Source: Actinomycetota bacterium (lineage in GTDB: Bacteria > Actinomycetota > Actinomycetes > Nanopelagicales > Nanopelagicaceae). From it: 64,000 bases of DNA. A program made the translations under genes and the position numbers. The stretch spans positions 1 to 64,000 of the forward strand of contig SYEK01000035.1 of assembly GCA_005800815.1 (NCBI GenBank), read 5' to 3'. The notes beneath the pieces were generated by a model. The model was not told the DNA's origin and searched no databases. It saw only the letters and a list, made by a program, of their open reading frames with translations. Below, piece by piece: positions 9,558-20,630 of this stretch (the first letter of the stretch is position 1; each line of letters starts with the position of its first letter).

Positions 9558-11660
9558 GTGGTTAAGCAATCGGCACTCCTTCGCAGTGAAAGTAGTTCGT
9601 TGCTACTGGAGGTCATCGATGGCGCTCTTGTCATCGCCCATTGGGGTGCGCTACTTGTTGGGGACTTGGCCGAAGTAGCCACTGCCAGCCAAGTATCCAT
9701 TGCCAATAGCTCGTGGGATCACGTGCAAAACCCAGGGATCATGCGTGAGAGTTCACGGGGCTTCTTAGGTCGCCCAACATTGAGTGGGCACAGAGGTGGG
9801 CGAGATTGGTCGACAAAGTTCGAAGTCACTAAGTTTTACCACGTAGATAATGAGTGCTCAATCACCTTTCATGATGCCTGTGCTGAGTTAGAGATCCTCA
9901 TGAATTTTGACATGGATACTTTTGGTGTGATCACACAAAGTGCAACGGTAAGTAATATTGGTGATAGTGATTACAGCTTAAATGAGTACATTCACTGGTT
10001 ACCATTGCCGCAAGAGGCTACGCAGAGTCTGGATTTTATTGGTCGGTGGTCACATGAGCGACAGCCACAAAGACGTGATATCGGAGTCGGTACCTGGGCA
10101 CGCGAGTCGCGTGAGGGAAGAAGTGGTCATAACTTCTCTATCGCCGACATCGCATTGACGGCTCAGACTGGTTTTCAAAGTGGAGCGGCATGGGCAACGA
10201 GTATTGCCTGGAGTGGAAACTCAATCTATTTGATTGAACGAGGCTTTGATGGTGGGCAGTCAATGGGGGCTGGTGAACTATTACTGCCTGGAGAGGTAAT
10301 ACTCCCAGCGGGTAAAACACACACTGTTCCTGCGATGCTCTCGGTCTACTCACAACAGGGACTAGATGGTATTAGCGCTGCCTTTCATTCACATATTCGT
10401 GCCCGCACCATGCACCCACAGCGCCCACGTCCCCTTACTCTCAACATGTGGGAGGCGATCTACTTCAACCACGATGAGGCGGCAATCAGGGAGTTAGTAG
10501 ATGTGGCCGCAGAAATCGGTATCGAGCGCGTGGTGCTAGATGATGGTTGGTTTCACTCTCGGCGCAATGACCGGGCAGGTTTAGGGGATTGGGTCATTGA
10601 TTCGACTGTTTGGCCTAATGGTTTGAGACCGATTATCAAATATATTAACTCAAAGGGAATCGAGTTTGGCCTGTGGTTTGAAGGAGAGATGGTAAATCCT
10701 GACTCTGATCTCTATCGCGCCCATCCTGAATGGATCTTGCATGAGGGTGATCGCACCCCACCTTTATGGCGTCATCAATTAGTTTTAGATTTAGCCCATG
10801 AAGGTGCCTATAACCATGTTCTAGAGCAGACATCTGCGATTTTGGGAGAGCACGATATTGCCTATATCAAATGGGATCATAATCGGGTCTTAGTAGATGC
10901 CGGCCATATGGGACGACCTGGAGTGCGCTCCCAGACCCAGGCGATCTATCGTTTATTTGCCGAGTTGAAACTGCGCCACCCACATCTTGAAATCGAATCA
11001 TGCGCCTCAGGAGGAGCTCGGATTGATTTGGGTGTGATCGATTATGTAGATCGTTTCTGGACAAGTGATAACAACGATGCACTCGAGCGTCAGAGTATTC
11101 AGCGTTGGAGCGCTCAAGTCATACCACCAGAGATGCTCGGGACACATATCGGACCAACTCATAGTCATCAGACTGGTCGAACCCTCGAACTCTCTATGCG
11201 GGCAACGACGGCTCTCTTTGGTCATGCAGGTATCGAATGGAACATCACTGAGGCAACCGAGCACGAGCGTGCCTATTTGAAGAGTTGGGCCACGTACTAT
11301 AAAACCAACCGAGCCCTATTACACAGCGGAGCCATGATTCGGGTGGATTATCCAGATACACATGGATACCTACATGGAGTCATTGCCCATGATAAATCTC
11401 GGGCAATCTTTGCCTACGTTCAACTAACACCTACCGGTGTGATTCATCCGGCACCACTGAAATTTCCAGGATTGGATGCGAAGGCCACTTACTCGATCAT
11501 CGCTGTTTATCCTGCTGGTAAGCCCCGCTTTATGTTAGTCACACCTCCGCAGTGGATGGAAGGTATACGACTCTCAGGATCTGCCTTAGCCAACAGTGGC
11601 CTGGCCGCAGCGATTCTCGCACCGGCAAATGCCTTTATCATTGAGATCACCAAGATCTAG
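9558..11660 (+). CDS. Alpha-galactosidase (GH36 family)
   Basis: [42 protein letters not shown] catalytic region. Confidence 0.93.
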   Translation: MVKQSALLRSESSSLLLEVIDGALVIAHWGALLVGDLAEVATASQVSIANSSWDHVQNPGIMRESSRGFLGRPTLSGHRGGRDWSTKFEVTKFYHVDNECSITFHDACAELEILMNFDMDTFGVITQSATVSNIGDSDYSLNEYIHWLPLPQEATQSLDFIGRWSHERQPQRRDIGVGTWARESREGRSGHNFSIADIALTAQTGFQSGAAWATSIAWSGNSIYLIERGFDGGQSMGAGELLLPGEVILPAGKTHTVPAMLSVYSQQGLDGISAAFHSHIRARTMHPQRPRPLTLNMWEAIYFNHDEAAIRELVDVAAEIGIERVVLDDGWFHSRRNDRAGLGDWVIDSTVWPNGLRPIIKYINSKGIEFGLWFEGEMVNPDSDLYRAHPEWILHEGDRTPPLWRHQLVLDLAHEGAYNHVLEQTSAILGEHDIAYIKWDHNRVLVDAGHMGRPGVRSQTQAIYRLFAELKLRHPHLEIESCASGGARIDLGVIDYVDRFWTSDNNDALERQSIQRWSAQVIPPEMLGTHIGPTHSHQTGRTLELSMRATTALFGHAGIEWNITEATEHERAYLKSWATYYKTNRALLHSGAMIRVDYPDTHGYLHGVIAHDKSRAIFAYVQLTPTGVIHPAPLKFPGLDAKATYSIIAVYPAGKPRFMLVTPPQWMEGIRLSGSALANSGLAAAILAPANAFIIEITKI

Positions 11661-13144
11661 TCGATCCAGTTCAACGTTCTCTCAACTGCTTTTTTCCACT
11701 GTGCATAGCCTTTTTCGCGCAGATCACGAGTATTCGTGGGAGACCAACGGCGCGACTCCTGCCACTGTGTTCGAAGCTCCTGCGGGGATGACCAGAAACC
11801 AACGGCAAGGCCTGCTGCATAGGCAGCACCGAGCGCAGTCGTCTCAGCGATTAATGGTCTAGATATATCGATTCCCATGATGTCGGCCTGCATCTGCATA
11901 CATAGAGAGTTGGCAGTGATGCCACCATCTACACGCATCTCTTTCATCGGCACACCGCTATCTGCCACCATCGCATCTATGACATCTCGGGTCTGATAGC
12001 AGATAGCCTCAAGGGCGGCGCGCGCAAGATGGGCCTTGGTAGCAGCGCGGGTAAGTCCGACTATCGCACCGCGGGCATCACTGCGCCAATACGGCGCAAA
12101 GAGCCCAGAGAAGGCTGGGACAAAATACACTCCTGCACTATCACTGACCGAGGCGGCTAAATTCTCAGTCTCAGAGGCATTGGTGATTATCCCCAATTGA
12201 TCACGCAACCATTGAATTGCAGAGCCGGTCACTGCAACTGAACCCTCAAGGGCGTAATACGCCGGTTCATCACCAAACTTGAAACATACCGTTGTCAGCA
12301 AACCATTTTTTGATCGTACGATCTCATGACCTGTGTTGAGTAAGGCAAAGTTACCGGTGCCATAAGTCGTCTTAGATTCTCCACGATCAAAACATAGCTG
12401 CCCGACCATCGCCGCCTGTTGATCTCCAAGGATTCCAGCGATAGGAATCGCAGTGCCAAAAGGACCATGTGGATCAGTAAGTGCATACGGCTCTGAAGAT
12501 GATCTGATTTTTGGTAGCAAGGCTCTTGGGACTCCAAAAATCCCCAGTAATTCATCATCCCAGTCAAGGCTCTCCAAGTTCATTAATAGCGTCCGGCTGG
12601 CATTGCTCACATCGGTGGCATGCACACCGCCACGCACTCCACCTGATAAGTTCCAGAGCAGCCATGAATCGATCGTCCCAAAGCGGGCGTTCTCACTGCT
12701 GGCCTCTGGCACGTTTTTAAGCAACCAGTTGATCTTGCTGCCAGAAAAGTATGGGGCGATCGTCAAACCAGTTTTAAAGCGGATACTCTCTTGCTCAGAG
12801 GCAGAGAGCCCTGCTAAGAACTCAGTGGTACGTGTGTCTTGCCAGACGATGGCATTCGATAGAGGCAGACCCGTTCTCACATCCCAAACAACGGTAGTTT
12901 CACGTTGATTAGTGATACCAATTGCCTCTAAATCTGAGCCCAAAATATCGGCCTGCTTGAGGGCGGCAGCGATAACTTGTTGTGCCCGATCCCAGATCTC
13001 TCCAGCATCATGTTCGACCCAACCGGCCTGGGGCAGAATCTGGCGATGCTCGAGTTGATGTTGGCCCACGGTTTTTCCTGCATGATCAAATATCATAAAG
13101 CGAGTGCTGCTTGTGCCTTGGTCCAAACTGCCGATATATCTCAC
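11657..13144 (-). CDS. glpK: Glycerol kinase (start chosen at GTG in [17 protein letters not shown] track extends to 13207)
   Basis: [52 protein letters not shown]. Confidence 0.96.
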   Translation of the reverse strand: MRYIGSLDQGTSSTRFMIFDHAGKTVGQHQLEHRQILPQAGWVEHDAGEIWDRAQQVIAAALKQADILGSDLEAIGITNQRETTVVWDVRTGLPLSNAIVWQDTRTTEFLAGLSASEQESIRFKTGLTIAPYFSGSKINWLLKNVPEASSENARFGTIDSWLLWNLSGGVRGGVHATDVSNASRTLLMNLESLDWDDELLGIFGVPRALLPKIRSSSEPYALTDPHGPFGTAIPIAGILGDQQAAMVGQLCFDRGESKTTYGTGNFALLNTGHEIVRSKNGLLTTVCFKFGDEPAYYALEGSVAVTGSAIQWLRDQLGIITNASETENLAASVSDSAGVYFVPAFSGLFAPYWRSDARGAIVGLTRAATKAHLARAALEAICYQTRDVIDAMVADSGVPMKEMRVDGGITANSLCMQMQADIMGIDISRPLIAETTALGAAYAAGLAVGFWSSPQELRTQWQESRRWSPTNTRDLREKGYAQWKKAVERTLNWID

Positions 13145-13212
13145 GTGAGGCAATCTCGTCTCTATTGGGTTAGGCTTAACTCTACAAAGGCCATAATGGA
13201 GATGCAACGCAC

Positions 13213-14886
13213 ATGTTTTTAACCCAACTCAACCCTGAGCAACGCCGAGGCGCTCTTTCAGCCCTGAGCAATGAGCACTTTGATGTGCTCGTGATCGGCG
13301 GGGGAGTCAATGGTGTTGGAGCGGCCCTGGATGCTGCATCTCGTGGACTAAAAGTTGCATTGATTGAATCTCAAGACCTTGCCGCAGGAACATCTAGCCG
13401 CTCAAGCAAGTTAATACACGGTGGATTGCGCTATCTGCAGCAGTATGACTTTAGATTAGTACGAGAGGCCCTTCACGAGCGTGAGCTTTTAGTATCGAAT
13501 CTGTGCCCACACTTAGTCAAGCCTGTTGCTTTTCTCTTCCCATTGACAGAAAAATTCAAGGAGCGAACGTATGTCGGTGCAGGTCTTGCCCTCTATGATG
13601 CCCTGCGCGGATTCAAACGTGCTCTGCCATGGCATAAGCATCTGGGCCAAAAACAGATCAACGAGGTCGCCCCATCTCTGCGCTCAGACATTGTCACGGG
13701 TGCGATCAAATATTTCGATGCTCAAGTAGATGATGCCCGGCACACTCTCTCTGTGGCACGCACTGCAGCCAGACACGGGGCGACTATCGCCACTCGCGTC
13801 AGTGCGCAATCACTCATTCGTGATGGCAAACGTGTAGTTGGCGTAAATGCCCAAGATTTGATCAGTGGAGAGAGAATTGCAATCAAGGCGACAGTCACAG
13901 TCATGTGCGCTGGAATCTGGAGTGATGAACTTCATAAAAGCTTTGATCTTAAAGCCGGTTATGGCGTAACGATGTCAAAGGGTGCTCATATCGTCCTGCC
14001 AGGTTCGGCGATCAAATCTGAGGCTGGGATCATCCTGAAAACTCCGGTCTCGGTCCTCTTTATCATTCCGTGGGCTGACAAGTGGATCGTTGGGACAACA
14101 GACACCCCCTATACGGGCGATCGCTCACAACCCCTGGCAGATCGGGAGGATGTTGCCTACATAGTTGAACAGGCAAATCGTGTTCTCAATCCTGAGATTT
14201 CAATCAATCAGATTATCGGGGTATATGCAGGCCTTCGACCTCTTGTGGCAAATAACAAGAACTCAGTTACTACCAAACTCTCGCGCGAACACACACTCGA
14301 TCGTCCAGCCCCGGGCTTTGTCAGTATTGCGGGCGGTAAGTACACGACCTATCGTGTTATGGGCAAGGATGTCATAGATCTTGCAGTCAATGAACTACGA
14401 AAAATCACCCCAGAGTCTGTGACCGAGAAGCTTCCACTCATAGGAGCAGATGGTTACTTTGCCTTGATGCAACAGCTCGAGGCTATCTCAAGTGAGAGTG
14501 GCCTGGATGCTCAGACGATTTCGCACCTGTTGAATCGTTACGGCTCGATGATTAGTGAGATTCTAGAGTTGATAAGGATGGAGCCAGAGTTATCTCAGAA
14601 ACTGAGTTTGGATCTGCCATATTTGAAGGCCGAGATTTACTACGCTGCCAGCCATGAAGGTGCCCTCTCCGTCGATGATGTTATATCTCGTCGTACACGC
14701 ATCTCCTTTGAAGCTTACAATCATGGTGTTGATCTCGCCGATTCCATTGCAGAGATAATCGCACCAGTCTTAGGGTGGAACCGCAGAGAGTGCAAGGACT
14801 CAGTTCATGCTTATGTCACTATCGTAGAGCGCGAGTTAGCAGCCCTTGATGAACTTTTGAATGAGGCTCAAAAAGTCAGTTCTTAA
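13213..14886 (+). CDS. glpD: Aerobic glycerol-3-phosphate dehydrogenase
   Basis: [52 protein letters not shown]. Confidence 0.96.
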   Translation: MFLTQLNPEQRRGALSALSNEHFDVLVIGGGVNGVGAALDAASRGLKVALIESQDLAAGTSSRSSKLIHGGLRYLQQYDFRLVREALHERELLVSNLCPHLVKPVAFLFPLTEKFKERTYVGAGLALYDALRGFKRALPWHKHLGQKQINEVAPSLRSDIVTGAIKYFDAQVDDARHTLSVARTAARHGATIATRVSAQSLIRDGKRVVGVNAQDLISGERIAIKATVTVMCAGIWSDELHKSFDLKAGYGVTMSKGAHIVLPGSAIKSEAGIILKTPVSVLFIIPWADKWIVGTTDTPYTGDRSQPLADREDVAYIVEQANRVLNPEISINQIIGVYAGLRPLVANNKNSVTTKLSREHTLDRPAPGFVSIAGGKYTTYRVMGKDVIDLAVNELRKITPESVTEKLPLIGADGYFALMQQLEAISSESGLDAQTISHLLNRYGSMISEILELIRMEPELSQKLSLDLPYLKAEIYYAASHEGALSVDDVISRRTRISFEAYNHGVDLADSIAEIIAPVLGWNRRECKDSVHAYVTIVERELAALDELLNEAQKVSS

Positions 14887-16489
14887 TCTGCTTGGCACAA
14901 CCATCCTTTGATGGTTTAGGTTTTGGCTTACCTGTCGGTGATTTCGTTGGTTTTGAATCGACTCCCTGTTCGACGCTGAAAGTAACGGGTATTGAGCTCT
15001 CTGCATGAGTGGCTGAGATGTCACTGAAGAGAATCTGTCCTGTGTAGCTTCCTGCCGGGATACCTTTGATTGCCAATGTCCAAGCCCCACTTGTGGCACG
15101 CACTATGGTTTGTGTTGGTCGTGGATTAGGCGCGGCATCAAATACCAGCTTTACAGTCCCGGTGACAACGGGAGAGAGATCAGGGCGAGCAACAGCGACG
15201 TTGAAAGTCACATACTTATCTGTGGTAGTCGCCGACTGTTTGAGCAGCATCAGTGATGTTGGCTCATTTCGTGGCATCAAATCAACTAAGGTCGGGCTCC
15301 AACTGCCTTGCATTAAGTCAAGGAAAGCAGAGGAGGTTCCTCTAAAGACATTGAGATCCAACCGAGAGCCAGGTACGCCGTATTTTGGGGCGATCCCACA
15401 GGATGAGTACTGCCAGATTACCCACCGTGAATCACAGTTAGCACCTGTCCATGAATGGACATAACAACCACTCGCCTTTAGCCCTGGTTGATTTATCGGA
15501 TCAGCGGGATCGATTGCATACTGGGCCAACCACAGGGGGTACTGGGCCAACTCTGTGCTTCGCACCATCGAGCTCTCCAGAAAATTTGGATATGAGTACA
15601 GGATGGGAGTTTTGCCTGTCCTCTCTTTCAGGATCTTGAGAAATGTGATCGCCCAGAGCGTGACTTGGCTTCGTGAGGCATATTTTGCGCAGGCTCCCGA
15701 TGAGGATACGCGCACGCATGCACTCTCAAGATCTAAGGCATAGGGAAGATCACGCTGGGTGTAACCCCCAATAGATGCCAGACGCCACATCACTTTTTGA
15801 GCTTGTGCAGTTGCATCCCGGATGATTCCTTCATTATCTAAGACATCGGGCAGGATTGCATAGTGATAGAAGCCTGTATAAATACCGGCAGCCTGCGCGG
15901 CGCTGTGATCCATCACTAAATATTTGAGCGCAAGGGCATCGGCATCATCGCGCGTATCTGATGCCTTAATCATCACAAAGCGAAGTCCAGCCTCATACAT
16001 CTTCACGAAATCAATCGTCTTGTCATTGGGATGTTGCCAGCGACTTATATCCGCGCCATGAATGCGTCCACCTGGCCCTAATCCAGCGATGGTAAGAGAG
16101 GGATCACTCTGCGAAATTTGCTCGATCTGTGAGACTGTTATCGAACGGATTGAGGAGTAAAGTTTTTTGCCACCCATGAGAGCAGTTGCACGATAGGTGA
16201 CTTGGGAGTCGATTGCACTAGCAAGAGCAGTCAGCCTCCACGTCCCAGCCCGAGTGGTCTTTGTTTTGAAGCGAGTTGGCCCCCAACTGCCCCCACTTTT
16301 GATCTGAATATCTACTGTGATGCCTGACTTGGCTGGCTTTATCGTGCCATAGAAAGTCAGTAGTGCCTCATTCGTCGATGGTGTCTGTCGCACCGACAGA
16401 GACAGGCTTGATGTGGATGCAACCGCACTTGGTAGCGAAATACTGATGAGTGAGAAGAGAAGCAAGACAATCAAATTCCGGAGTTTCAT
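14876..16489 (-). CDS. Secreted GH25 muramidase (lysozyme M1-like) with flanking beta-sandwich-like regions
   Basis: Signal peptide MKLRNLIVLLLFSLISISLPSAVAS; GADISRWQHPN...FVMIKASD; GFYHYAIL; YALDLES; PLWLAQYA; VIWQYSS. Confidence 0.85.
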   Translation of the reverse strand: MKLRNLIVLLLFSLISISLPSAVASTSSLSLSVRQTPSTNEALLTFYGTIKPAKSGITVDIQIKSGGSWGPTRFKTKTTRAGTWRLTALASAIDSQVTYRATALMGGKKLYSSIRSITVSQIEQISQSDPSLTIAGLGPGGRIHGADISRWQHPNDKTIDFVKMYEAGLRFVMIKASDTRDDADALALKYLVMDHSAAQAAGIYTGFYHYAILPDVLDNEGIIRDATAQAQKVMWRLASIGGYTQRDLPYALDLESACVRVSSSGACAKYASRSQVTLWAITFLKILKERTGKTPILYSYPNFLESSMVRSTELAQYPLWLAQYAIDPADPINQPGLKASGCYVHSWTGANCDSRWVIWQYSSCGIAPKYGVPGSRLDLNVFRGTSSAFLDLMQGSWSPTLVDLMPRNEPTSLMLLKQSATTTDKYVTFNVAVARPDLSPVVTGTVKLVFDAAPNPRPTQTIVRATSGAWTLAIKGIPAGSYTGQILFSDISATHAESSIPVTFSVEQGVDSKPTKSPTGKPKPKPSKDGCAKQIKN

Positions 16490-16743
16490 CGCTCAGCTAT
16501 CTCAACTTCGATATCAAAGCACTCTTTGATCGTTGTGATGAGTAAGAGGTGTTGTCGCAACCGCGCCTCAGAGTACTCATGAGCGGCACCAAGTTTTCGG
16601 CTATCAGAAAAATCAAGTGTTAGGAGTCTGCCATCAAAGTCTGCTAGGCGAGCATCAAAAAAAGCCAGCCAGGCGATTCGATCTTGCTCCAGGAGAGTAT
16701 CGAGGACTTCATTCCATCGCTGCCGAATCTGACTTAGCTCCAT
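16486..16743 (-). CDS. Small protein resembling the DnaX (gamma/tau) C-terminal domain
   Basis: IRQRWNEVLDTLLEQDRIAWLAFFDARLADFDGRLLTLDFSDSRKL matches the pattern of the tau/gamma C-terminal region seen in many DnaX proteins (by eye). Confidence 0.5.
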   Translation of the reverse strand: MELSQIRQRWNEVLDTLLEQDRIAWLAFFDARLADFDGRLLTLDFSDSRKLGAAHEYSEARLRQHLLLITTIKECFDIEVEIAER

Positions 16744-16751
16744 AGCCGAGT

Positions 16752-16757
16752 ATTTTA
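16752..16757 (-). promoter_or_regulatory. -10 element TAAAAT, 8 nt before start (leaderless candidate)
   Basis: TAAAAT-ACTCGGCT-ATG on minus strand. Confidence 0.5.
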
Positions 16758-16782
16758 CCTAGGATTTATAGTGCTGGCCTGA

Positions 16783-17451
16783 TCAGAGTCGTGACGCGCC
16801 TAACATTTTGTTGTATTCATTGACTAACTGTACTCGCATGTTCCTATCATGATCGGGTTGGATATTGAACTCTTGGGTTACTCGCGAGATTATCTGTTCA
16901 ATAGCTTTCTCACTCACATATCTCATCCGACCGATGTGGGCATTTGTATAACCTTGTGCAACAAGACGCAATGTCTGAACTTGGGCATCGGTAAGTTTGG
17001 CAAGTAACCCTCCGAGTGCAGTCTGAGAAATCGAGACGTTCCCATTGATCCATGAGACCTCCTGATTATCCTGTGCTGAATTCTTGGAGGCAGAGATTGC
17101 CTGACACAAAGCCATTAGATCTGTCGCAGATTTCTTCAACACAACCTTGGTACCCGATGGGATATCGATAAGACGATCTCCGATGAGCCTTAAATCTGAG
17201 CAGCTCTCGAGAATAACTAGGCCGATGTTGGGTTGTGCCTTGCGTAGGTTGATAGCAATCTTGACCGCTGAAGCCCCAGCGATGTGCATATCTAGTAAGA
17301 CAACATCGGGTTGTAATCTTCGAAGAAGAGTGAGGGCGACACTCTCACTTCTTGCCTCACCGATGATGTCCATATCATGCATACGAAGGGCTGGAGTCAA
17401 GGTAGATAATTCAAAACCATCATCTGTCACAACAAGGACACGCTCATTCAT
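16783..17451 (-). CDS. NarL/LuxR-type response regulator (no adjacent kinase)
   Basis: Receiver VLVVTDDGFEL, DVVLLDMHI, VVLKKSA; HTH LTDAQVQTLRLVAQGYTNAHIGRMRYVSEKAIEQIISRV. Confidence 0.8.
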   Translation of the reverse strand: MNERVLVVTDDGFELSTLTPALRMHDMDIIGEARSESVALTLLRRLQPDVVLLDMHIAGASAVKIAINLRKAQPNIGLVILESCSDLRLIGDRLIDIPSGTKVVLKKSATDLMALCQAISASKNSAQDNQEVSWINGNVSISQTALGGLLAKLTDAQVQTLRLVAQGYTNAHIGRMRYVSEKAIEQIISRVTQEFNIQPDHDRNMRVQLVNEYNKMLGASRL

Positions 17452-17457
17452 CTTACG

Positions 17458-17463
17458 ATAGTA
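17458..17463 (-). promoter_or_regulatory. -10 element TACTAT, 6 nt before start of the response regulator
   Basis: TACTAT-CGTAAG-ATG. Confidence 0.55.
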
Positions 17464-17578
17464 ACTTAAGAATTTAGAAGTTTGATTAATCTACAATCGT
17501 TGTTAGTTTAAATGAGTGATAGCACTTTATAGCCATAAATAGAGATGTAGCGTTGAAATCTAATCTCAAATCATGGGC

Positions 17579-17687
17579 CTACTTTTTTTCGGGGGATGCT
17601 ACGAAAAATACTTCCTGCGCAAGCTCCTCGGATTTTGCAATCACATCCCAAATTTTCAATACATCTGGGGTCAGAGGCAGTTCTTGG
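17579..17687 (-). pseudogene. Start-less coding remnant abutting the tRNA(CAT) 3' end
   Basis: Minus frame reads ..PPHQELPLTPDVLKIWDVIAKSEELAQEVFFVASPEKK*; open into the tRNA, no ATG/GTG start. Confidence 0.35.
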
Positions 17688-17761
17688 TGAGGCGGGTCGG
17701 GCTCGAACCGACGACGACCAAATTATGAGTTTGGGGCTCTAACCAACTGAGCTACCGCCTC
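17685..17761 (-). tRNA. tRNA(CAT): elongator Met, or Ile2 with lysidine; CCA encoded
   Basis: GAGGCGG...CCGCCTCACCA, anticodon arm CCAAACTCATAATTTGG, T-arm GTCGGTTCGAGCCCGAC. Confidence 0.92.
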
Positions 17762-17777
17762 GTCGGAGATGAGTTTA
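17722..17777. repeat. Direct repeat copy 1 (intact side): 5' half of tRNA(CAT) plus 16 bp upstream including the tRNA -10 (TAAACT)
   Basis: 52/56 identity to 31656-31711, counted by eye. Confidence 0.9.
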
Positions 17778-17809
17778 AGGATTAGCATCACAAAAGTCCA
17801 AGTTAAACG

Positions 17810-18007
17810 ATGCTTTTTCAGGAGTTCATTATGCTTGTAGGTATTCTAAAAGAGTTAAAAAATATCGTTATGGTCGAGACATATACAAGTAAAATCATTG
17901 CTTGGTCTGCGACGCAAGGAATTCATAATTACGCGGACCGTGGTGGTGGACCAAATGCCTGCAGAGTAGGTTCAGATGGAGCTGTTTACATCACTGTCCT
18001 TGCCTAG
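17810..18007 (+). CDS. Small ORF of unclear status, possibly a decayed remnant
   Basis: 65-aa ORF; MLVGILKELKN resembles the start of alanine dehydrogenase/PntA proteins but the rest does not. Confidence 0.2.
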   Translation: MLFQEFIMLVGILKELKNIVMVETYTSKIIAWSATQGIHNYADRGGGPNACRVGSDGAVYITVLA

Positions 18008-18034
18008 CAGACTCTTTGCTGATTGAATTAGCAC

Positions 18035-18793
18035 ATGACTATAACACGCCCAGTGGCTCTAGTAACTGGAAGTGGTGGTTCCCTCGGTTCAGAAATGTGC
18101 AAGCAATTCCTTGAAGATGGATACGACGTTGTTGTCTCTGATCTTCGCGAAGATGCAGCGCAAGGGGTGGCAAGAACCCTAGATCCTACCGGAGATAGAG
18201 CCTTTATAGTCCCTATTGATGTTGGGATAACTGAATCTGTAGATGATGGTATTGCCAAGATTATTGATCGCTTTGGTCGTCTTGATGTATTAGTTAACAA
18301 CGCAGGAAACTTCCGTCAAAGTTTAACTCATACGTATAGCGATGAAGATTGGCGCTTTATTACCAATGTGCACCTTGACGGTGCATTTCGCTGCTGCCGC
18401 GCTGCGTATCCACACCTCAAGAAATCTCCATATCCAACAATCATTTCCATTGCATCAATTGCCGCACGTATTGGCTTACCAGGCCGTCTATCATACTCGG
18501 TGTCAAAAGCTGGACTTGAAGCCTTGACTCGAGTATTAGCCGTTGAATGGGCTCCAGATAATATTCGTGTTGTTGCTGTGGCACCAGGATTTACAAAAAC
18601 TCAGAATCAGATCTTTATAGATGGCAAAGAGGTCACTCATGAGGCATTTGCTCAAGCGGTACCGATGAAGCGCATGGGGCGTCCTGAGGAACAAGCATCG
18701 GTAGTAATTTTCTTAGCCTCTCAGAGGGCGTCCTATATCAATGGGCAAACTATTGTTGTTGATGGTGGCGCAACAATTGATCTAAGGGTTTAG
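18035..18793 (+). CDS. Short-chain dehydrogenase/reductase (SDR)
   Basis: ALVTGSGGSLGSEM, NNAGNF, YSVSKAGLEALTRVLAVEWAPDNIRV. Confidence 0.92.
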   Translation: MTITRPVALVTGSGGSLGSEMCKQFLEDGYDVVVSDLREDAAQGVARTLDPTGDRAFIVPIDVGITESVDDGIAKIIDRFGRLDVLVNNAGNFRQSLTHTYSDEDWRFITNVHLDGAFRCCRAAYPHLKKSPYPTIISIASIAARIGLPGRLSYSVSKAGLEALTRVLAVEWAPDNIRVVAVAPGFTKTQNQIFIDGKEVTHEAFAQAVPMKRMGRPEEQASVVIFLASQRASYINGQTIVVDGGATIDLRV

Positions 18794-18953
18794 AAATTAG
18801 TTGGTCAGAACGTGAAATCATTTGTTGCTCTTCTCCGCTCCCAAGCCAACTTGATGCAGGTGCAGGCAACTTGAGAGAGTTATATTCACCTATTAGAGAT
18901 TCTGGAGCAAGTCTCGCGTGGATAAAAAACTTGAGAACCTCCACTCAAAGTCC

Positions 18954-20345
18954 ATGATTACAACCCGCGTTAACTTAGATAATCGCCAACTTGCAGAACT
19001 CCGAGCAATAGTTGATGGTCGTGTAAGTACAAGTGAATCCGTCTTGGAACAGCATAGTGCCGACGAATCAGCAGCGGTGCCTAGTTACCCATCGGCAGTT
19101 GTGATGGTAAACAATGTTGAAGAAGTTTCCAAAGTTTTGGAATATTGTAACAAAGAGTTAATTCCTGTTGTTGCATTTGGTGCTGGCACATCTCTCGAAG
19201 GTCACGTTGTGCCTCTTTTTGGTGGAATTAGTTTGAATCTTTCAAATATGAACAAGATTATTGAAATTCGCGCAGATGATTTATTGGTTCGAGTAGAGGC
19301 TGGTGTTCAGCGAAATGCACTCAATGATAAATTAGCAAACCAAGGACTCTTCTTTTCGGTAGATCCAGGTGCTGATGCAACTCTCGGCGGAATGGCAGCA
19401 ACATGCGCAGCCGGCACTACAACTGTTCGTTATGGAACCATGCGCGAAAATGTTATGGCGTTAACTGCAGTGTTAGCAGATGGAACGATTATTAGAACCG
19501 GACGTGAAACACGTAAACAATCTGCAGGATATGACTTAACCAGACTTCTTGTTGGATCTGAGGGCACCTTGGCAGTTATCACCGAAATTACACTCCGCGT
19601 ATTTGGAATTCCTGAAAAGATGGCCGCTGCGGTTGTCTGTTTCCCTTCGTTGGAAGATGGCGTGCTTGCTGCAACAACAATTGTTCGAGCTGGAATTGCT
19701 ATTGCAAGGTGCGAATTTTTAGATGCGAAATCTATTCGCAATGTTAATGCCTACGATCAGATGACTTTATCTGAACTTCCAACGCTCTTCTTTGAATTCC
19801 ATGGGAGTCCAGTTAGTGTGGAAGAGGACTCGCAAGCAGTAAAAGTAATCACTAAAGAATTTAATGGTTCAGAATTCACATGGACGGCGGATGAAGGTGA
19901 ACGACGCAAACTTTGGCGCGCACGCCACAATGCCCACTGGGCAAATTTTGCTGCCAATCCTGGAAAGCGTGAGTTAAGTACGGATATAGCTGTTCCAATT
20001 TCACGCCTCGCTGAGGCGGTAGACATTGCTGTGCAAATTCTTAATCAACATCCTTACGAATATTCAGTATTGGGCCATGTAGCAGACGGAAACTTCCATT
20101 GCGCAATCATGTTGGATCCATTGAAACCAGAAGAACTCATTGAAGTTCGCCACATCACACATGACATTACCTTGGAAATCATTGCAATGGGAGGAACGTG
20201 CACTGGCGAACATGGAATTGGTTCCGGAAAAATTACCGCTCTAGTTGAGGAAACTGGACAAGAAGCAGTGGATGTTATGCGAGGAATTAAATTATCTATG
20301 GATCCTAATTGGATTCTTAACCCTGGAAAAGTAATTAGTATGTAG
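18954..20345 (+). CDS. FAD-linked oxidase (GlcD/D-lactate dehydrogenase type)
   Basis: VVAFGAGTSLEGHV, SVDPGADATLGGMAATCAAGTTTVRYG, GTCTGEHGIGSGK. Confidence 0.9.
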   Translation: MITTRVNLDNRQLAELRAIVDGRVSTSESVLEQHSADESAAVPSYPSAVVMVNNVEEVSKVLEYCNKELIPVVAFGAGTSLEGHVVPLFGGISLNLSNMNKIIEIRADDLLVRVEAGVQRNALNDKLANQGLFFSVDPGADATLGGMAATCAAGTTTVRYGTMRENVMALTAVLADGTIIRTGRETRKQSAGYDLTRLLVGSEGTLAVITEITLRVFGIPEKMAAAVVCFPSLEDGVLAATTIVRAGIAIARCEFLDAKSIRNVNAYDQMTLSELPTLFFEFHGSPVSVEEDSQAVKVITKEFNGSEFTWTADEGERRKLWRARHNAHWANFAANPGKRELSTDIAVPISRLAEAVDIAVQILNQHPYEYSVLGHVADGNFHCAIMLDPLKPEELIEVRHITHDITLEIIAMGGTCTGEHGIGSGKITALVEETGQEAVDVMRGIKLSMDPNWILNPGKVISM

Positions 20346-20630
20346 AGTGCATCAAAATGATTATTGAACTTAAAGAGGAATTAAAACAAGCTAGTGAATT
20401 GATTTCTCGTACTGAGAATTTAGTAAGAGTGGTGTTATCGGGTCAGCGCAGCAGTTTCAAGCCAAGGCGGGTAGGAGGTAGGGAATATCCATGAAGAGAA
20501 CACGTCGCACTTAAATCAAATTATAAGAAAGCTTATAGAGGCAAGTCGGTCCTTGGATGAGGAAATTCCTCTTGAGAAGCCAATGGATTACTTATTTCGC
20601 AGGAAATTAACGAAATTTGGTACCTGAAAA

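Noticed and set aside
17810-18007. Alanine dehydrogenase/PntA-like start in the 65-aa ORF
   Set aside because: Only MLVGILKELKN matches; the remainder does not, so no family call was made
20357-20494. 45-aa ORF MIIELKEELKQASELISRTENLVRVVLSGQRSSFKPRRVGGREYP
   Set aside because: Faint resemblance to a methyltransferase N-terminal motif, too short and unsupported
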